The translations under genes were made by a program, and so were the position numbers. Below, in pieces: positions 1-7,133 of a stretch of DNA of 16,342 bases. The DNA is taken from assembly GCA_043778205.1 (NCBI GenBank), contig JAYWGO010000105.1, positions 1 to 16,342 on the forward strand, read 5' to 3'. The notes below the pieces were generated by a model, which saw only the letters and a list, made by a program, of their open reading frames with translations, had not been told where the DNA came from and ran no database searches. How positions within the stretch are numbered: position 1 is the stretch's first letter; each line of letters opens with the position of its first letter. Source of the DNA: JAAFIP01 sp043778205. GTDB taxonomy: Bacteria; Pseudomonadota; Gammaproteobacteria; Burkholderiales; Burkholderiaceae_C.

Positions 1-318
1 CTGCAAAGCCCGGAAGAGCGCGACGAATTGAACGGCTTGTACGAGTGCATTTTGTGCGCGTCGTGCTCTACAAGTTGCCCTAGCTTTTGGTGGAACCCAG
101 ACAAGTTTGTTGGCCCCGCAGGCTTGCTGCAAGCCTACCGCTTTATTGCCGACAGCCGTGACCAAGGCACTGCAGAGCGCCTCGATAACTTAGAAGACCC
201 GTACCGCTTGTTCCGCTGCCACACCATCATGAACTGCGTAGATGTGTGCCCGAAGGGTTTGAACCCGACCAAAGCGATCGGAAAAATCAAAGAGATGATG
301 GTTTTGCGGTCGGTTTAA
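1..318 (+). CDS. sdhB: Succinate dehydrogenase iron-sulfur subunit, 3' part
   Basis: Partial gene: the frame is open from base 1 and the N-terminal 2Fe-2S ferredoxin domain lies outside the window. The 105 visible residues are the C-terminal helical domain. They contain the 4Fe-4S cluster motif CILCASCSTSCP and the second cysteine group CHTIMNCVDVCPKG, the arrangement that binds the 4Fe-4S and 3Fe-4S centres in SdhB. The tryptophans and histidine following these motifs match the ubiquinone-pocket side of the family. The protein passes electrons from the SdhA flavin to the membrane anchor SdhC/D in complex II at the inner face of the cytoplasmic membrane. sdhE follows after 13 nt and gltA after that, so this is the end of an sdh operon. 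The stop is TAA at 316-318. The identification is firm. Confidence 0.96.
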   Translation: MQSPEERDELNGLYECILCASCSTSCPSFWWNPDKFVGPAGLLQAYRFIADSRDQGTAERLDNLEDPYRLFRCHTIMNCVDVCPKGLNPTKAIGKIKEMMVLRSV

Positions 319-331
319 TCAAAGTCCAAGT

Positions 332-631
332 ATGGCGGGCCAACTTTTAGGTGAACGTGAACTAAGCAAATTGCGTTGGCGCAGCAGGCGCGGCCTGCTT
401 GAAAATGACTTGCTGATTGAAAAATTTTTCAACCGGTTTGCATCGTCCTTAACCGTTTCGCAGGCCAAGGGCATGTCCGAGCTGATGGAGTTGTCAGATA
501 ACGATCTACTTGACCTGTTGCTGAGGCGCAAAGAACCGCACCAGCTTGCCGACCCCAAAAGTCAGGTAAGCGCCTCTACTTTTGAGGCGCTCAGCGTTTT
601 AGACTTACTTCGCCCGTCTACCCTGCAGTAG
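332..631 (+). CDS. sdhE: FAD assembly factor SdhE
   Basis: This 99-residue protein belongs to the SdhE/Sdh5 (DUF339, YgfY) family, which promotes covalent attachment of FAD to SdhA and so matures succinate dehydrogenase in the cytoplasm. The signature RGxxE is present as R20-G21-L-L-E24 in RRGLLEND, followed by the expected five-helix pattern (LLIEKFFNRF, LSDNDLLDLLLRR). It starts 13 nt after the sdhB stop, so it is almost certainly cotranscribed with sdhB. sdhB-sdhE-gltA is the usual order in Burkholderiales. The length is slightly above the common 80-95 residues because of a C-terminal tail (from about residue 75) that does not resemble the core fold. Confidence 0.93.
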   Translation: MAGQLLGERELSKLRWRSRRGLLENDLLIEKFFNRFASSLTVSQAKGMSELMELSDNDLLDLLLRRKEPHQLADPKSQVSASTFEALSVLDLLRPSTLQ

Positions 632-679
632 GCGTTTAACGCACCGTTTTCGTTTTAGTTCAAACCATGAAAGCACACG

Positions 680-1990
680 ATGAAGCTCGCTGATAACAAG
701 GCTACCCTGTCCTTTAGCAACGGTAGCCCCAGCATAGACCTGCCGGTCTATCAAGGCAGCGTGGGGCCAGATGTGGTGGACATCCGTAAGCTCTATGCCC
801 AAACCGGGATGTTTACCTATGATCCGGGCTTCTTATCCACCGCTTCATGCCAGTCCGCTATTACCTATATTGATGGTGACAAAGGCGAGTTGTTGTACCG
901 TGGCTACCCAATAGAGCAGCTGGCGACCAACTGCGACTACATGGAAACCTGCCACCTGCTGCTTTACGGCGAGTTGCCTAACGTAGCGCAAAAAACCGAC
1001 TTCGTTTCCCGCGTGACCAACCACACCATGGTCAACGAGCAAATGCAGTTTTTCCTGCGCGGTTTTCGCCGTGACGCACACCCCATGGCCATCATGACCG
1101 GGCTGGTCGGCGCGCTATCGGCGTTCTACCACGACAGTACCGATATCACCAACCCTGAGCATCGCGACATTTCAGCCATTCGCCTGATCGCCAAGCTGCC
1201 CACGCTGGTGTCGATGGCGTACAAGTACACCCAAGGCCAGCCGTACATGTACCCGAAAAATGCCTTGAGCTACTCCGGCAATTTTTTACACATGATGTTT
1301 GCTACACCATGCGAAGAATACAAAGTCAACCCGGTGCTAGAGCGTGCGCTGGACCGGATATTTATTCTTCACGCAGACCACGAACAAAACGCATCAACAT
1401 CCACTGTGCGGCTTTGCGGCTCTTCGGGTACCAACCCGTTTGCCGCCATCGCTGCTGGGGTAGCTTGCCTGTGGGGCCCAGCCCACGGCGGCGCGAATGA
1501 AGCGGCACTCAACATGTTGGGTGACATTCAAAAGAATGGCGGCATCGAAAAAATCGGCGACTTTATCAAACAGGTCAAAGATAAGAACTCAGGTGTTAAG
1601 TTAATGGGGTTCGGCCATCGCGTCTACAAAAACTACGACCCGCGAGCCAAGCTGATGCAAGAAACCTGCAAAGAAGTGCTGCTAGAAATGGGTCTGCAAA
1701 ACGACCCGTTGTTCAAGTTGGCCATGGCACTAGAAAAGATTGCGTTGGAAGACGATTACTTCGTCAGCCGCAAGTTGTACCCGAATGTCGACTTTTACTC
1801 TGGCATTGTGCAACGCGCGATCGGTATCCCTGTGCCGCTGTTCACCGCCATCTTCGCCTTGGCCCGCACCGTAGGCTGGATTGCGCAGCTCAACGAAATG
1901 ATTGGTGACCCAGAATACAAAATTGGCCGTCCTCGTCAGTTGTTTACCGGCTCCGTTGCTCGTGATGTGAAGCCTCTGGCGCAGCGCTGA
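680..1990 (+). CDS. gltA: Citrate synthase (type II)
   Basis: This 436-residue citrate synthase condenses oxaloacetate and acetyl-CoA at the entry of the TCA cycle. The catalytic triad of the family is visible: H269 in GPAHGGANEAAL, H313 in GFGHRVYKNYDPRA and D371 in NVDFYSG. The N-terminal beta-rich segment (PVYQGSVGPDVVDIRKLY) and the CoA-binding GFGHRVYKNYDPRA loop are those of the hexameric Gram-negative type, which is often NADH-sensitive. The start at 680 fits the family N-terminus (MKLADNKATLSF). Its ribosome-binding site is weak (GAAAG about 8 nt upstream), and an out-of-frame ATG lies at 667. It follows sdhE by 48 nt with no terminator between them, so it probably shares the sdh transcript. 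A hairpin terminator follows at 2007-2043. Confidence 0.97.
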   Translation: MKLADNKATLSFSNGSPSIDLPVYQGSVGPDVVDIRKLYAQTGMFTYDPGFLSTASCQSAITYIDGDKGELLYRGYPIEQLATNCDYMETCHLLLYGELPNVAQKTDFVSRVTNHTMVNEQMQFFLRGFRRDAHPMAIMTGLVGALSAFYHDSTDITNPEHRDISAIRLIAKLPTLVSMAYKYTQGQPYMYPKNALSYSGNFLHMMFATPCEEYKVNPVLERALDRIFILHADHEQNASTSTVRLCGSSGTNPFAAIAAGVACLWGPAHGGANEAALNMLGDIQKNGGIEKIGDFIKQVKDKNSGVKLMGFGHRVYKNYDPRAKLMQETCKEVLLEMGLQNDPLFKLAMALEKIALEDDYFVSRKLYPNVDFYSGIVQRAIGIPVPLFTAIFALARTVGWIAQLNEMIGDPEYKIGRPRQLFTGSVARDVKPLAQR

Positions 1991-2006
1991 AGGAGTTTGA
2001 CGATTC

Positions 2007-2043
2007 AAAGCCCCGCTGATGTTTAAGCCAGCGGGGTTTTTTT
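2007..2043 (+). terminator. Rho-independent terminator after gltA, possibly bidirectional
   Basis: A perfect 8-bp GC-rich stem, CCCCGCTG (2011-2018) with CAGCGGGG (2029-2036), encloses a 10-nt loop and is followed by seven T (2037-2043). The stem can be extended by AAAG (2007-2010) pairing into the T tract. It sits 16 nt after the gltA stop. Because an A/G tract precedes the stem, it may also terminate the convergent aminotransferase transcript arriving on the minus strand, though its T run in that direction is short. Confidence 0.92.
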
Positions 2044-2086
2044 ATTAGAGTCGCTCGATTCTTACTGTCGCTGGAAAGGGACTTGT

Positions 2087-3295
2087 CTAAATTACCGCGG
2101 TAATGCTAGAGCAAACGTGCGCCATGTTTTTGCTGTTAAGCGCCGCCACACACATCCGCCCAGCATCCGTCCCGTACACCCCAAACTCACTGCGCAACCG
2201 CTGCATCTGGTCTTTTGACAGGCCCGAATAACTGAACATGCCAATCTGGTCGGTGATAAAGCTCATGTCTTGCTCGACACCAGCTGCTTTTAGCCCATCC
2301 ACCAGCTTTTGGCGCATTGCTTTGATGCGTACCCGCATCTCGCCCAGCTCGCCCTCCCACTGCGTGCGTAGCTCAGGCGTGTTCAGCACCATGGCAACCA
2401 CCGTTGCGCCGTGGGTATGCGGGTTGCTGTAATTGGTGCGGATGACCAGTTTGAGCTGGCTGAGCACGCGGTCTGCTTCTTCTTTAGTAGCGCACACCAC
2501 AGACAACGCGCCGACCCGCTCGCCGTACAGGCTAAAACTCTTACTGAAAGAAGTCGATACAAAAAAGTTAAGGCCAGCCGCCACAAACTTGGCGACAGCA
2601 GCACCGTCCTCTGCAATTCCGTAACCAAAACCTTGGTAGGCCATGTCTAAAAATGGGGTGATGTTGCGGGCCTTGACGACTGCAATGACTTGGTCCCACT
2701 GCTCGGGTGTGATGTCGTAACCCGTTGGGTTGTGGCAGCAGGCATGCAGAACCGCAATGGTTCCGGGCGCTGCTGCGTTCAGTGCGGCCAGCATGCCGTC
2801 AAAGTCAACGCCGCGCTTGGCTGCGTCGTAGTACGGGTGGCTGACCACTTCAAACCCGGCTTGAGCAAACAGGGCTCGGTGGTTTTCCCAGCTTGGGTCA
2901 GAAATCATGACTTTTGCGTTGGGGCTGAGCTTTTTCAAAAAGTCAGCGCCAATTTTCAAACCGCCGGTACCGCCTATCCCTTGGGCTGTGGCTACGCGCC
3001 CGCTTTTGACGGGCTCGCTCTCAGCACCAAACACCAGCGCCTTGACGGCTGAGTCATACGCCGCAATGCCATCAATCGGCAGGTAGCCGCGCGGCTTGGG
3101 CGATGCCATCATTAGCTTTTCAGCGGCTTGCACGCACTGCAACAGCGGCAGTTTGCCGTTGTCGTCGTAGTACACGCCTACACCTAGGTTGACTTTGTTA
3201 GGGTTGCTGTCCGCCGCAAATGCTTCGTTGATGCCCAAAATCGGGTCGCGAGGCGCCATTTCGACGGCGGTAAACAACGATGATGAAAATGACAT
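2087..3295 (-). CDS. tyrB: Aspartate / aromatic amino acid aminotransferase (class I, PLP)
   Basis: This 402-residue fold-type I PLP aminotransferase is of the AspC/TyrB group. The N-terminus (AVEMAPRDPILGINEAF) and the loop NLGVGVYYDDNGKLP are typical. CCHNPTGYD carries the Asn/Asp region that contacts PLP, and K252 in STSFSKSFSLYGERVG is the Schiff-base lysine. GRMCVAALN near the end has the arginine that binds the substrate alpha-carboxylate. It is expected to transfer amino groups between aspartate, tyrosine or phenylalanine and 2-oxoglutarate in the cytoplasm. Sequence alone does not settle aspartate versus aromatic preference, so the symbol is tentative. The start is supported by AGGA about 6 nt upstream of the ATG. 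The gene is convergent with gltA and divergent from uvrB. Confidence 0.9.
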   Translation of the reverse strand: MSFSSSLFTAVEMAPRDPILGINEAFAADSNPNKVNLGVGVYYDDNGKLPLLQCVQAAEKLMMASPKPRGYLPIDGIAAYDSAVKALVFGAESEPVKSGRVATAQGIGGTGGLKIGADFLKKLSPNAKVMISDPSWENHRALFAQAGFEVVSHPYYDAAKRGVDFDGMLAALNAAAPGTIAVLHACCHNPTGYDITPEQWDQVIAVVKARNITPFLDMAYQGFGYGIAEDGAAVAKFVAAGLNFFVSTSFSKSFSLYGERVGALSVVCATKEEADRVLSQLKLVIRTNYSNPHTHGATVVAMVLNTPELRTQWEGELGEMRVRIKAMRQKLVDGLKAAGVEQDMSFITDQIGMFSYSGLSKDQMQRLRSEFGVYGTDAGRMCVAALNSKNMAHVCSSITAVI

Positions 3296-3379
3296 GGGAT
3301 TCCTGAAAAATAAAAAAGACGTAAGCTAACTGATCCGTCAAATTTTAACGATGCTTACAGCCCGTCCTAAAACCAAGCC

Positions 3380-5482
3380 ATGCCAGAAGTACTAGAACTT
3401 ATCACCACTGAGAATGCTGCGACACCCAAGGGGACGTTTGTCAGCTTCCCCAATTCACCCTTTGAGTTGTTTCAGCCCTACCTGCCTGCTGGCGACCAGC
3501 CGCAAGCGATTGAAAAGCTGGTTGAAGGCGTGAACGATGGCGAGGTTTTCCAAACTCTGCTGGGTGTAACGGGCTCCGGTAAGACCTACACCATGGCCAA
3601 TGTCATCGCCCGGCTTGGTCGGCCTGTTATTGTTTTTGCACCTAACAAAACGCTGGCGGCGCAGCTGTACAGCGAGTTTCGCGAGTTTTTCCCGAAAAAT
3701 GCGGTGGAATACTTCGTGAGCTACTACGACTATTACCAGCCCGAAGCCTACGTGCCGCAGCGCGATTTGTTCATTGAAAAAGACTCGGCCATTAACGAGC
3801 ACATTGAGCAAATGCGCCTGTCGTGCACCAAAAGCATTTTGGAGCGCAAAGACGTGATCATTGTGGCCACGGTGTCGGCCATCTACGGCATTGGCCAGCC
3901 CGAGGCATACCACAAGATGGTGATGACCCTGCGCACGGGCGACAAAAGCGGCCAGCGTGACGTGATAGCCCAGCTCATCCGCATGCAATACCAGCGCAAC
4001 GATGCCGACTTTAGCCGGGGCAAGTTCAGGGTGCGGGGCGACACGATTGACGTGTTTCCCGCAGAGCACAGCGAGCTGGCCATTCGCATTGAGCTGTTTG
4101 ACGACGAGATTGAAAGCCTGAGTTTGTTTGACCCGCTCACAGGCCGCATTCGGCAAAAAATTCCGCGTTTTACGGTGTACCCGTCCAGCCACTACGTTAC
4201 CCCGCGCGAGCAGGTGCTTAACGCGATCGAGTCGATCAAGCACGAGCTGTCTGAGCGGCTTAAAGAATTTGTTGCCCAAGGCAAGCTGGTCGAGGCCCAG
4301 CGCATAGAGCAGCGCACCCGCTTTGATTTGGAAATGCTGAGCGAAATAGGCCACTGCAAAGGCATTGAAAACTACACCCGGCATTTAAGCGGTGCCATGC
4401 CCGGCAGCCCACCCAGCACGCTGACCGATTATTTGCCCAAAGATTCGCTGATTTTCCTGGACGAAAGCCACCAAATGATTGGCCAGCTCAGTGCCATGTA
4501 CAACGGCGACCGGTCGCGCAAAACCACGCTGGTGGACTATGGTTTTAGGCTGCCCAGCGCGCTGGACAACCGGCCGCTTAAGTTTGAAGAGTTTGAAGGC
4601 AAAATGCGCCAGTGCATTTTTGTCAGCGCCACGCCGGCCACTTACGAAAACGAGCACGCCGGCCAAGTGGCCGAGCAGCTGGTGCGCCCCACTGGCTTGG
4701 TAGACCCTGAGGTAGAAGTGCGCCCCGCTGTGCACCAGGTAGACGATGTGCTGCAAGAAATTCGCATCCGTGTGGACAAAAACGAACGCGTGCTGATCAC
4801 CACTTTAACCAAGCGCATGGCCGAACAGCTGACCGACTATTTAAGCGATAACGGCTGCAAAGTGCGCTACCTGCACAGCGATGTAGACACCGTAGAGCGG
4901 GTAGAAATCTTGCGCGACCTGCGCCTGGGCACCTTTGACGTGCTGGTGGGCATTAACCTGCTGCGCGAGGGCCTGGACATTCCCGAGGTCAGCTTGGTGG
5001 CGATTTTGGACGCTGACAAAGAAGGCTTTTTGCGCAGCGAACGCAGCCTGATTCAAACCATTGGCCGGGCGGCACGTAACGTGAACGGGCGGGCAATTTT
5101 GTACGCTGACAAAATGACCGACAGCATGACCAAAGCCATTGGCGAGACTGAGCGGCGGCGCATCAAGCAAACCGCGTTTAACCTGGAGCACGGCATCACG
5201 CCCAAGTCAATCATCAAGCAGGTGCGCGACCTGATAGACGGTGTGTACAGCGAAAAAGCCAGCAAAGCCAACGAGCAACGCGACCTGGACCGTGCCCACG
5301 TAGAAGACATGAGCGAGAAAGATGTGAGCAAGCAAATCAAGCGGCTGGAAAAACAAATGCTCGACCACGCCAAAAACCTCGACTTTGAAAAAGCCGCCCG
5401 GGTGCGCGACCAACTGGCGCTGCTGCGCGAGCAAGCCTTTGGGGCCAGTGGTGGCGACAATTTAGTTCCCTTGGTGGCCTAG
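3380..5482 (+). CDS. uvrB: Excinuclease ABC subunit B
   Basis: This 700-residue UvrB is the damage-verifying helicase-like subunit of nucleotide excision repair; it is loaded by UvrA and then recruits UvrC. Visible elements in order are Walker A GVTGSGKT (residues 62-69), the DNA-gripping beta-hairpin region FVSYYDYYQPEAYVP, the DESH box, and helicase motifs V/VI (REGLDIPEVSLVAILDADKEG, then QTIGRAARN). At the C-terminus is the UVR coiled-coil KRLEKQMLDHAKNLDFEKAARVRDQ (shown here only as its family hallmark) that binds UvrC. Compared with E. coli the N-terminus is about 23 residues longer, which I recognise as common in Comamonadaceae. There is no strong ribosome-binding site. I found no CTGT-N8-ACAG LexA-type box in the 84 nt upstream. 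The stop overlaps the stop of the convergent S4-domain gene. Confidence 0.97.
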   Translation: MPEVLELITTENAATPKGTFVSFPNSPFELFQPYLPAGDQPQAIEKLVEGVNDGEVFQTLLGVTGSGKTYTMANVIARLGRPVIVFAPNKTLAAQLYSEFREFFPKNAVEYFVSYYDYYQPEAYVPQRDLFIEKDSAINEHIEQMRLSCTKSILERKDVIIVATVSAIYGIGQPEAYHKMVMTLRTGDKSGQRDVIAQLIRMQYQRNDADFSRGKFRVRGDTIDVFPAEHSELAIRIELFDDEIESLSLFDPLTGRIRQKIPRFTVYPSSHYVTPREQVLNAIESIKHELSERLKEFVAQGKLVEAQRIEQRTRFDLEMLSEIGHCKGIENYTRHLSGAMPGSPPSTLTDYLPKDSLIFLDESHQMIGQLSAMYNGDRSRKTTLVDYGFRLPSALDNRPLKFEEFEGKMRQCIFVSATPATYENEHAGQVAEQLVRPTGLVDPEVEVRPAVHQVDDVLQEIRIRVDKNERVLITTLTKRMAEQLTDYLSDNGCKVRYLHSDVDTVERVEILRDLRLGTFDVLVGINLLREGLDIPEVSLVAILDADKEGFLRSERSLIQTIGRAARNVNGRAILYADKMTDSMTKAIGETERRRIKQTAFNLEHGITPKSIIKQVRDLIDGVYSEKASKANEQRDLDRAHVEDMSEKDVSKQIKRLEKQMLDHAKNLDFEKAARVRDQLALLREQAFGASGGDNLVPLVA

Positions 5483-5916
5483 TCGTCCACACTGGCGCTC
5501 CAGCGGTCACCCCAGCCGCTGTTGCTGTGCTGGGCGCCGTCCAGGTCGCGGCGCTGGCGTTTGGTGGGGCGGCCTTGGGTGATGGACAGGGCAGGCTCGG
5601 GTTGCAGGCGGCGCTGGTCTTTGGCTGCTTGCAGGGCGGCCAAGCTCTCGGGAGTTTCGGCAAACAAAGTTTGCGCCTGCGGCGCGGGGCCGCGCTGGTC
5701 GCTAACCTGCAGCACCAGCACCGTGCAGGTCAGGCCGTCGCGGTGCATGGCCACGCTGTCGCCCGCCCGCACCTCGCGCGCCGCTTTGACCAACTGGCCA
5801 TTAATTTTGACCCGGCCTTTGCCGATGGCATCGGTGGCCAAGCTGCGGGTTTTGTAAAAGCGCGCGGCCCATAAAAACTTGTCTATGCGCGTACTGGCAA
5901 TGATCTTAATGTCCAT
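5479..5916 (-). CDS. hslR: S4-domain RNA-binding protein, Hsp15 (HslR) family
   Basis: This 145-residue protein has an N-terminal S4 RNA-binding domain (about residues 8-75: IDKFLWAARFYKTRSLATDA, then GRVKINGQ and the AGDSVAM turn) and a basic, probably disordered tail (GRPTKRQRRDLDG). This is the layout of Hsp15, a heat-shock protein that binds 50S subunits carrying a stalled nascent chain and helps recycle them. The start ATG at 5914-5916 gives the family N-terminus. The gene is convergent with uvrB: the four bases CTAG at 5479-5482 give the TAG stop on both strands. Upstream lies the 725-nt repeat-rich gap, so it probably has its own promoter there. Confidence 0.88.
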   Translation of the reverse strand: MDIKIIASTRIDKFLWAARFYKTRSLATDAIGKGRVKINGQLVKAAREVRAGDSVAMHRDGLTCTVLVLQVSDQRGPAPQAQTLFAETPESLAALQAAKDQRRLQPEPALSITQGRPTKRQRRDLDGAQHSNSGWGDRWSASVDD

Positions 5917-5984
5917 AGCTGCATGCTACACGGTTTGTGCGCTGTGTTTGCGGGGCGTGGCGGCTTGCTGATCTACGGATATTG

Positions 5985-6049
5985 ATTGCTATGTTTAGTA
6001 TAGCTATATGTTTAGCATTTCCTTGGGTCATAGGGCTATTTGTTTGAAA
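5985..6049 (-). repeat. 65-nt dispersed repeat, copy A (intergenic)
   Basis: Core 6000-6027, written on the minus strand as CCCAAGGAAATGCTA followed by AACATATAGCTAT. It is aligned without gaps to the four other copies at 7129, 7917, 10791 and 12142, and runs opposite to them on the + strand. The mini-hairpin is GCTA...TAGC: relative to copies B, C and E, the G:C pair at the fourth stem position is replaced by A:T on both sides. This is the only copy that does not touch a coding region. Confidence 0.8.
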
Positions 6050-6101
6050 TTCTTGGTTTTTTTCGGGTCTTTGAAGATTGCTTTCCTAGCTTTTGTACAT
6101 T

Positions 6102-6230
6102 AGCGCCGCTTGAGTGTGGCCTTGCTGCAAAATCTTCCAAAATCACGCGCGAAATCAGGGCGCGCTAGGCTACCTTTTGCACCGCGCGCCTTTTTCCAGA
6201 TTTTCATCAAGGCCACACTCAATCGACGCT
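6102..6230 (+). repeat. Long imperfect palindrome, element 1
   Basis: Terminal arms of 23 nt (6102-6124 and 6208-6230) pair at 21 of 23 positions, including a perfect 15-bp run TTGAGTGTGGCCTTG with its complement. Inward, AAAATCT (6129-6135) pairs with AGATTTT (6198-6204). After a TCC/TCC internal loop the pairing continues with A/T pairs and CGCG runs. The segment 6158-6165 (GGGCGCGC) and the segment 6144-6151 (CACGCGCG) can each pair with CGCGCGCC at 6183-6190, so two alternative inner folds exist. It could be a structured RNA, a MITE-like element or a DNA hairpin site. No clear target duplication or T run is present. Confidence 0.75.
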
Positions 6231-6393
6231 TTGCCGGGTTGGTTTGGGGGCATTTGATGCAAAGAGAGTCAAGGTTTCGGTTGCCGTTACAAACGTAGGC
6301 CTGCGTGTTCCCGGTCTTTAGGTTGTACTCTGCTGGTCACTGCCACACACGGTTGCCCCACGTGCCTTCACCTACCAAATTTGCCAGGGAGAA

Positions 6394-6511
6394 GCGATGG
6401 GAGCGTGTTATTTGCAAACTGGAGCGAAGGCGCGTCGTACTTCCAAACGGGCAAATACTTACGTCACCTGCGCGTGATTCGCGGAAGTTTGCAAATAACA
6501 TGTCCCGTCGC
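6394..6511 (-). repeat. Long imperfect palindrome, element 2 (inverse copy of the element 1 core)
   Basis: A perfect 15-bp inverted repeat, TGTTATTTGCAAACT (6406-6420) with its complement at 6486-6500, extends outward imperfectly to 6394 and 6511 (GCGAYGGGA on both arms). Inward, GCGAA pairs and CGCG pairs surround a loop of about 35 nt. Read on the minus strand, its inner arms match element 1: TGCAAA, CTTCC, ATCACGCGC on one arm and CGCGCCT, TCCAG, TTT on the other. Its outer stem sequence is different from that of element 1. Confidence 0.75.
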
Positions 6512-6528
6512 CCGACCAAGCTAATCAG

Positions 6529-6553
6529 GGCACACAAGCATTGCCACGGGCTG
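6529..6553. repeat. Direct repeat unit 1 near the ogt 3' end
   Basis: The 25-nt unit beginning GGCACACAAGCATTGCCAC matches 6588-6613 at roughly 21 of 25 positions with one indel. The two units are separated by an A-rich spacer (about 34 nt). Function is unknown. Confidence 0.6.
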
Positions 6554-6587
6554 CTAAAAATCCCAAGTCCAAACAAAAATAACCCAA

Positions 6588-6613
6588 GGCACGAAAAGCA
6601 TCGCCACAGGCTG
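6588..6613. repeat. Direct repeat unit 2 near the ogt 3' end
   Basis: The 26-nt unit beginning GGCACGAAAAGCATCGCCAC is the partner of 6529-6553. It includes most of a short perfect palindrome CACAG-G-CTGTG (6605-6615) and lies 28 nt beyond the ogt stop codon on the minus strand. It could form a weak transcript-end hairpin for ogt, but no T run follows directly. Confidence 0.6.
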
Positions 6614-6641
6614 TGAATGCAAACGACAGAGCCCAAAAAGA

Positions 6642-7133
6642 TCATAAAACGCCCTCCAGCCGCAGCAAGCCTTCCTTGCGCTCTAGCCCCCCCGCGTACC
6701 CGGTTAAGGCCCCGCTGGCGCCCAGCACCCGGTGGCACGGTACGATGATGCTGATGGGATTGCGGCCTACGGCTGCGCCCACCGCGCGCACCGCCGCTGG
6801 GTTGCCAATGCGCTGGGCTACAGCCCCGTAGCTGCTGTGCTGGCCATAGCCAATAGGCAGCAGCGCGCGCCACACCGACTGCTGAAACGCAGTGCCTGCG
6901 CGCAGGTCTAGCGGCACGGTAAAGCTGCGGCGCTGCTGGGCAAAAAATTCGCGCAGCTCAATTGCAGCTTGGGTGGTAAAAGCGCTGTGCCCCGTCGGCC
7001 AGTGCGCCATAGCGGGCAGGTGCTTTTGCCCTTCAAACCATACACCGCATAAGCCCTCAGGCGTAGCGGCCAGTACCAGCTGGCCCCATGGCGAGGGGAT
7101 GCTGTGCAGCAATGGAAAAAGGGTATTTTTCAT
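6642..7133 (-). CDS. ogt: Methylated-DNA--protein-cysteine methyltransferase (O6-alkylguanine)
   Basis: This 163-residue suicide enzyme removes O6-methyl (and O4-methylthymine) groups from DNA by transfer to its own cysteine. The active site is the invariant PCHR with C133 in ISIIVPCHRVLG. The winged-helix recognition part (GTAFQQSVWRALLPIGYG, SYGAVAQRIGNPAAVRAVGAAVGRNP) precedes it, and the closing helix GYAGGLERKEGLLRLE follows. I place the start at the ATG 7131-7133 (MKNTLFPLLHS). An upstream in-frame start at 7235 would add 34 residues, part of them encoded by the dispersed repeat and none resembling Ogt. No good ribosome-binding site is visible; the sequence just upstream is repeat copy B. 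It lies 41 nt downstream of the Ada-AlkA fusion and is probably translated from the same message, giving a two-gene alkylation-repair unit. Confidence 0.94.
   Translation of the reverse strand: MKNTLFPLLHSIPSPWGQLVLAATPEGLCGVWFEGQKHLPAMAHWPTGHSAFTTQAAIELREFFAQQRRSFTVPLDLRAGTAFQQSVWRALLPIGYGQHSSYGAVAQRIGNPAAVRAVGAAVGRNPISIIVPCHRVLGASGALTGYAGGLERKEGLLRLEGVL

Larger units (their letters stand above)
5917..6641. other. 725-nt repeat-rich stretch without a convincing gene
   Basis: This gap lies between the ogt stop and the hslR start, both on the minus strand. It is richer in A/T than the flanking genes. It holds one copy of the 65-nt dispersed repeat (5985-6049), two long palindromes with a shared core (6102-6230 and 6394-6511) and a pair of about 25-nt direct repeats (6529-6553, 6588-6613). 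Open frames here run through the palindromes, start poorly and show no family I recognise. No tRNA or rRNA was seen. It should also contain the hslR promoter, but I could not pick one with confidence. Confidence 0.8.

Noticed and set aside
3296..3379. Possible LexA (SOS) box before uvrB, and a GTAAGC/GCTTAC inverted repeat (3321-3326, 3353-3358) around a TTGACG on the minus strand
   Set aside because: No CTGT-N8-ACAG pattern is present. The 6-bp inverted repeat with a 26-nt spacer is within chance, and no good -10 box goes with the TTGACG.
3455..4384. Long minus-strand open frame opposite uvrB (309 codons)
   Set aside because: It is a shadow of uvrB codon usage; uvrB has all family motifs on the + strand.
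5915..5928. ATAGCTGCATGCTA next to the hslR start as a sixth, truncated copy of the 65-nt repeat
   Set aside because: Only about eight bases match the core and the CCCAAGG half is missing; not enough to separate from chance.
6337..6501. Minus-strand open frame of 54 codons starting MLFANFRESRAGDVS
   Set aside because: It runs straight through palindrome element 2, has no visible ribosome-binding site and no family I recognise. The palindrome explains the sequence better.
6305..6616. Plus-strand open frame of 103 codons
   Set aside because: It crosses the palindrome and the direct repeats, is very rich in Arg/Lys/His/Pro with no recognisable domain, and lacks a convincing start.
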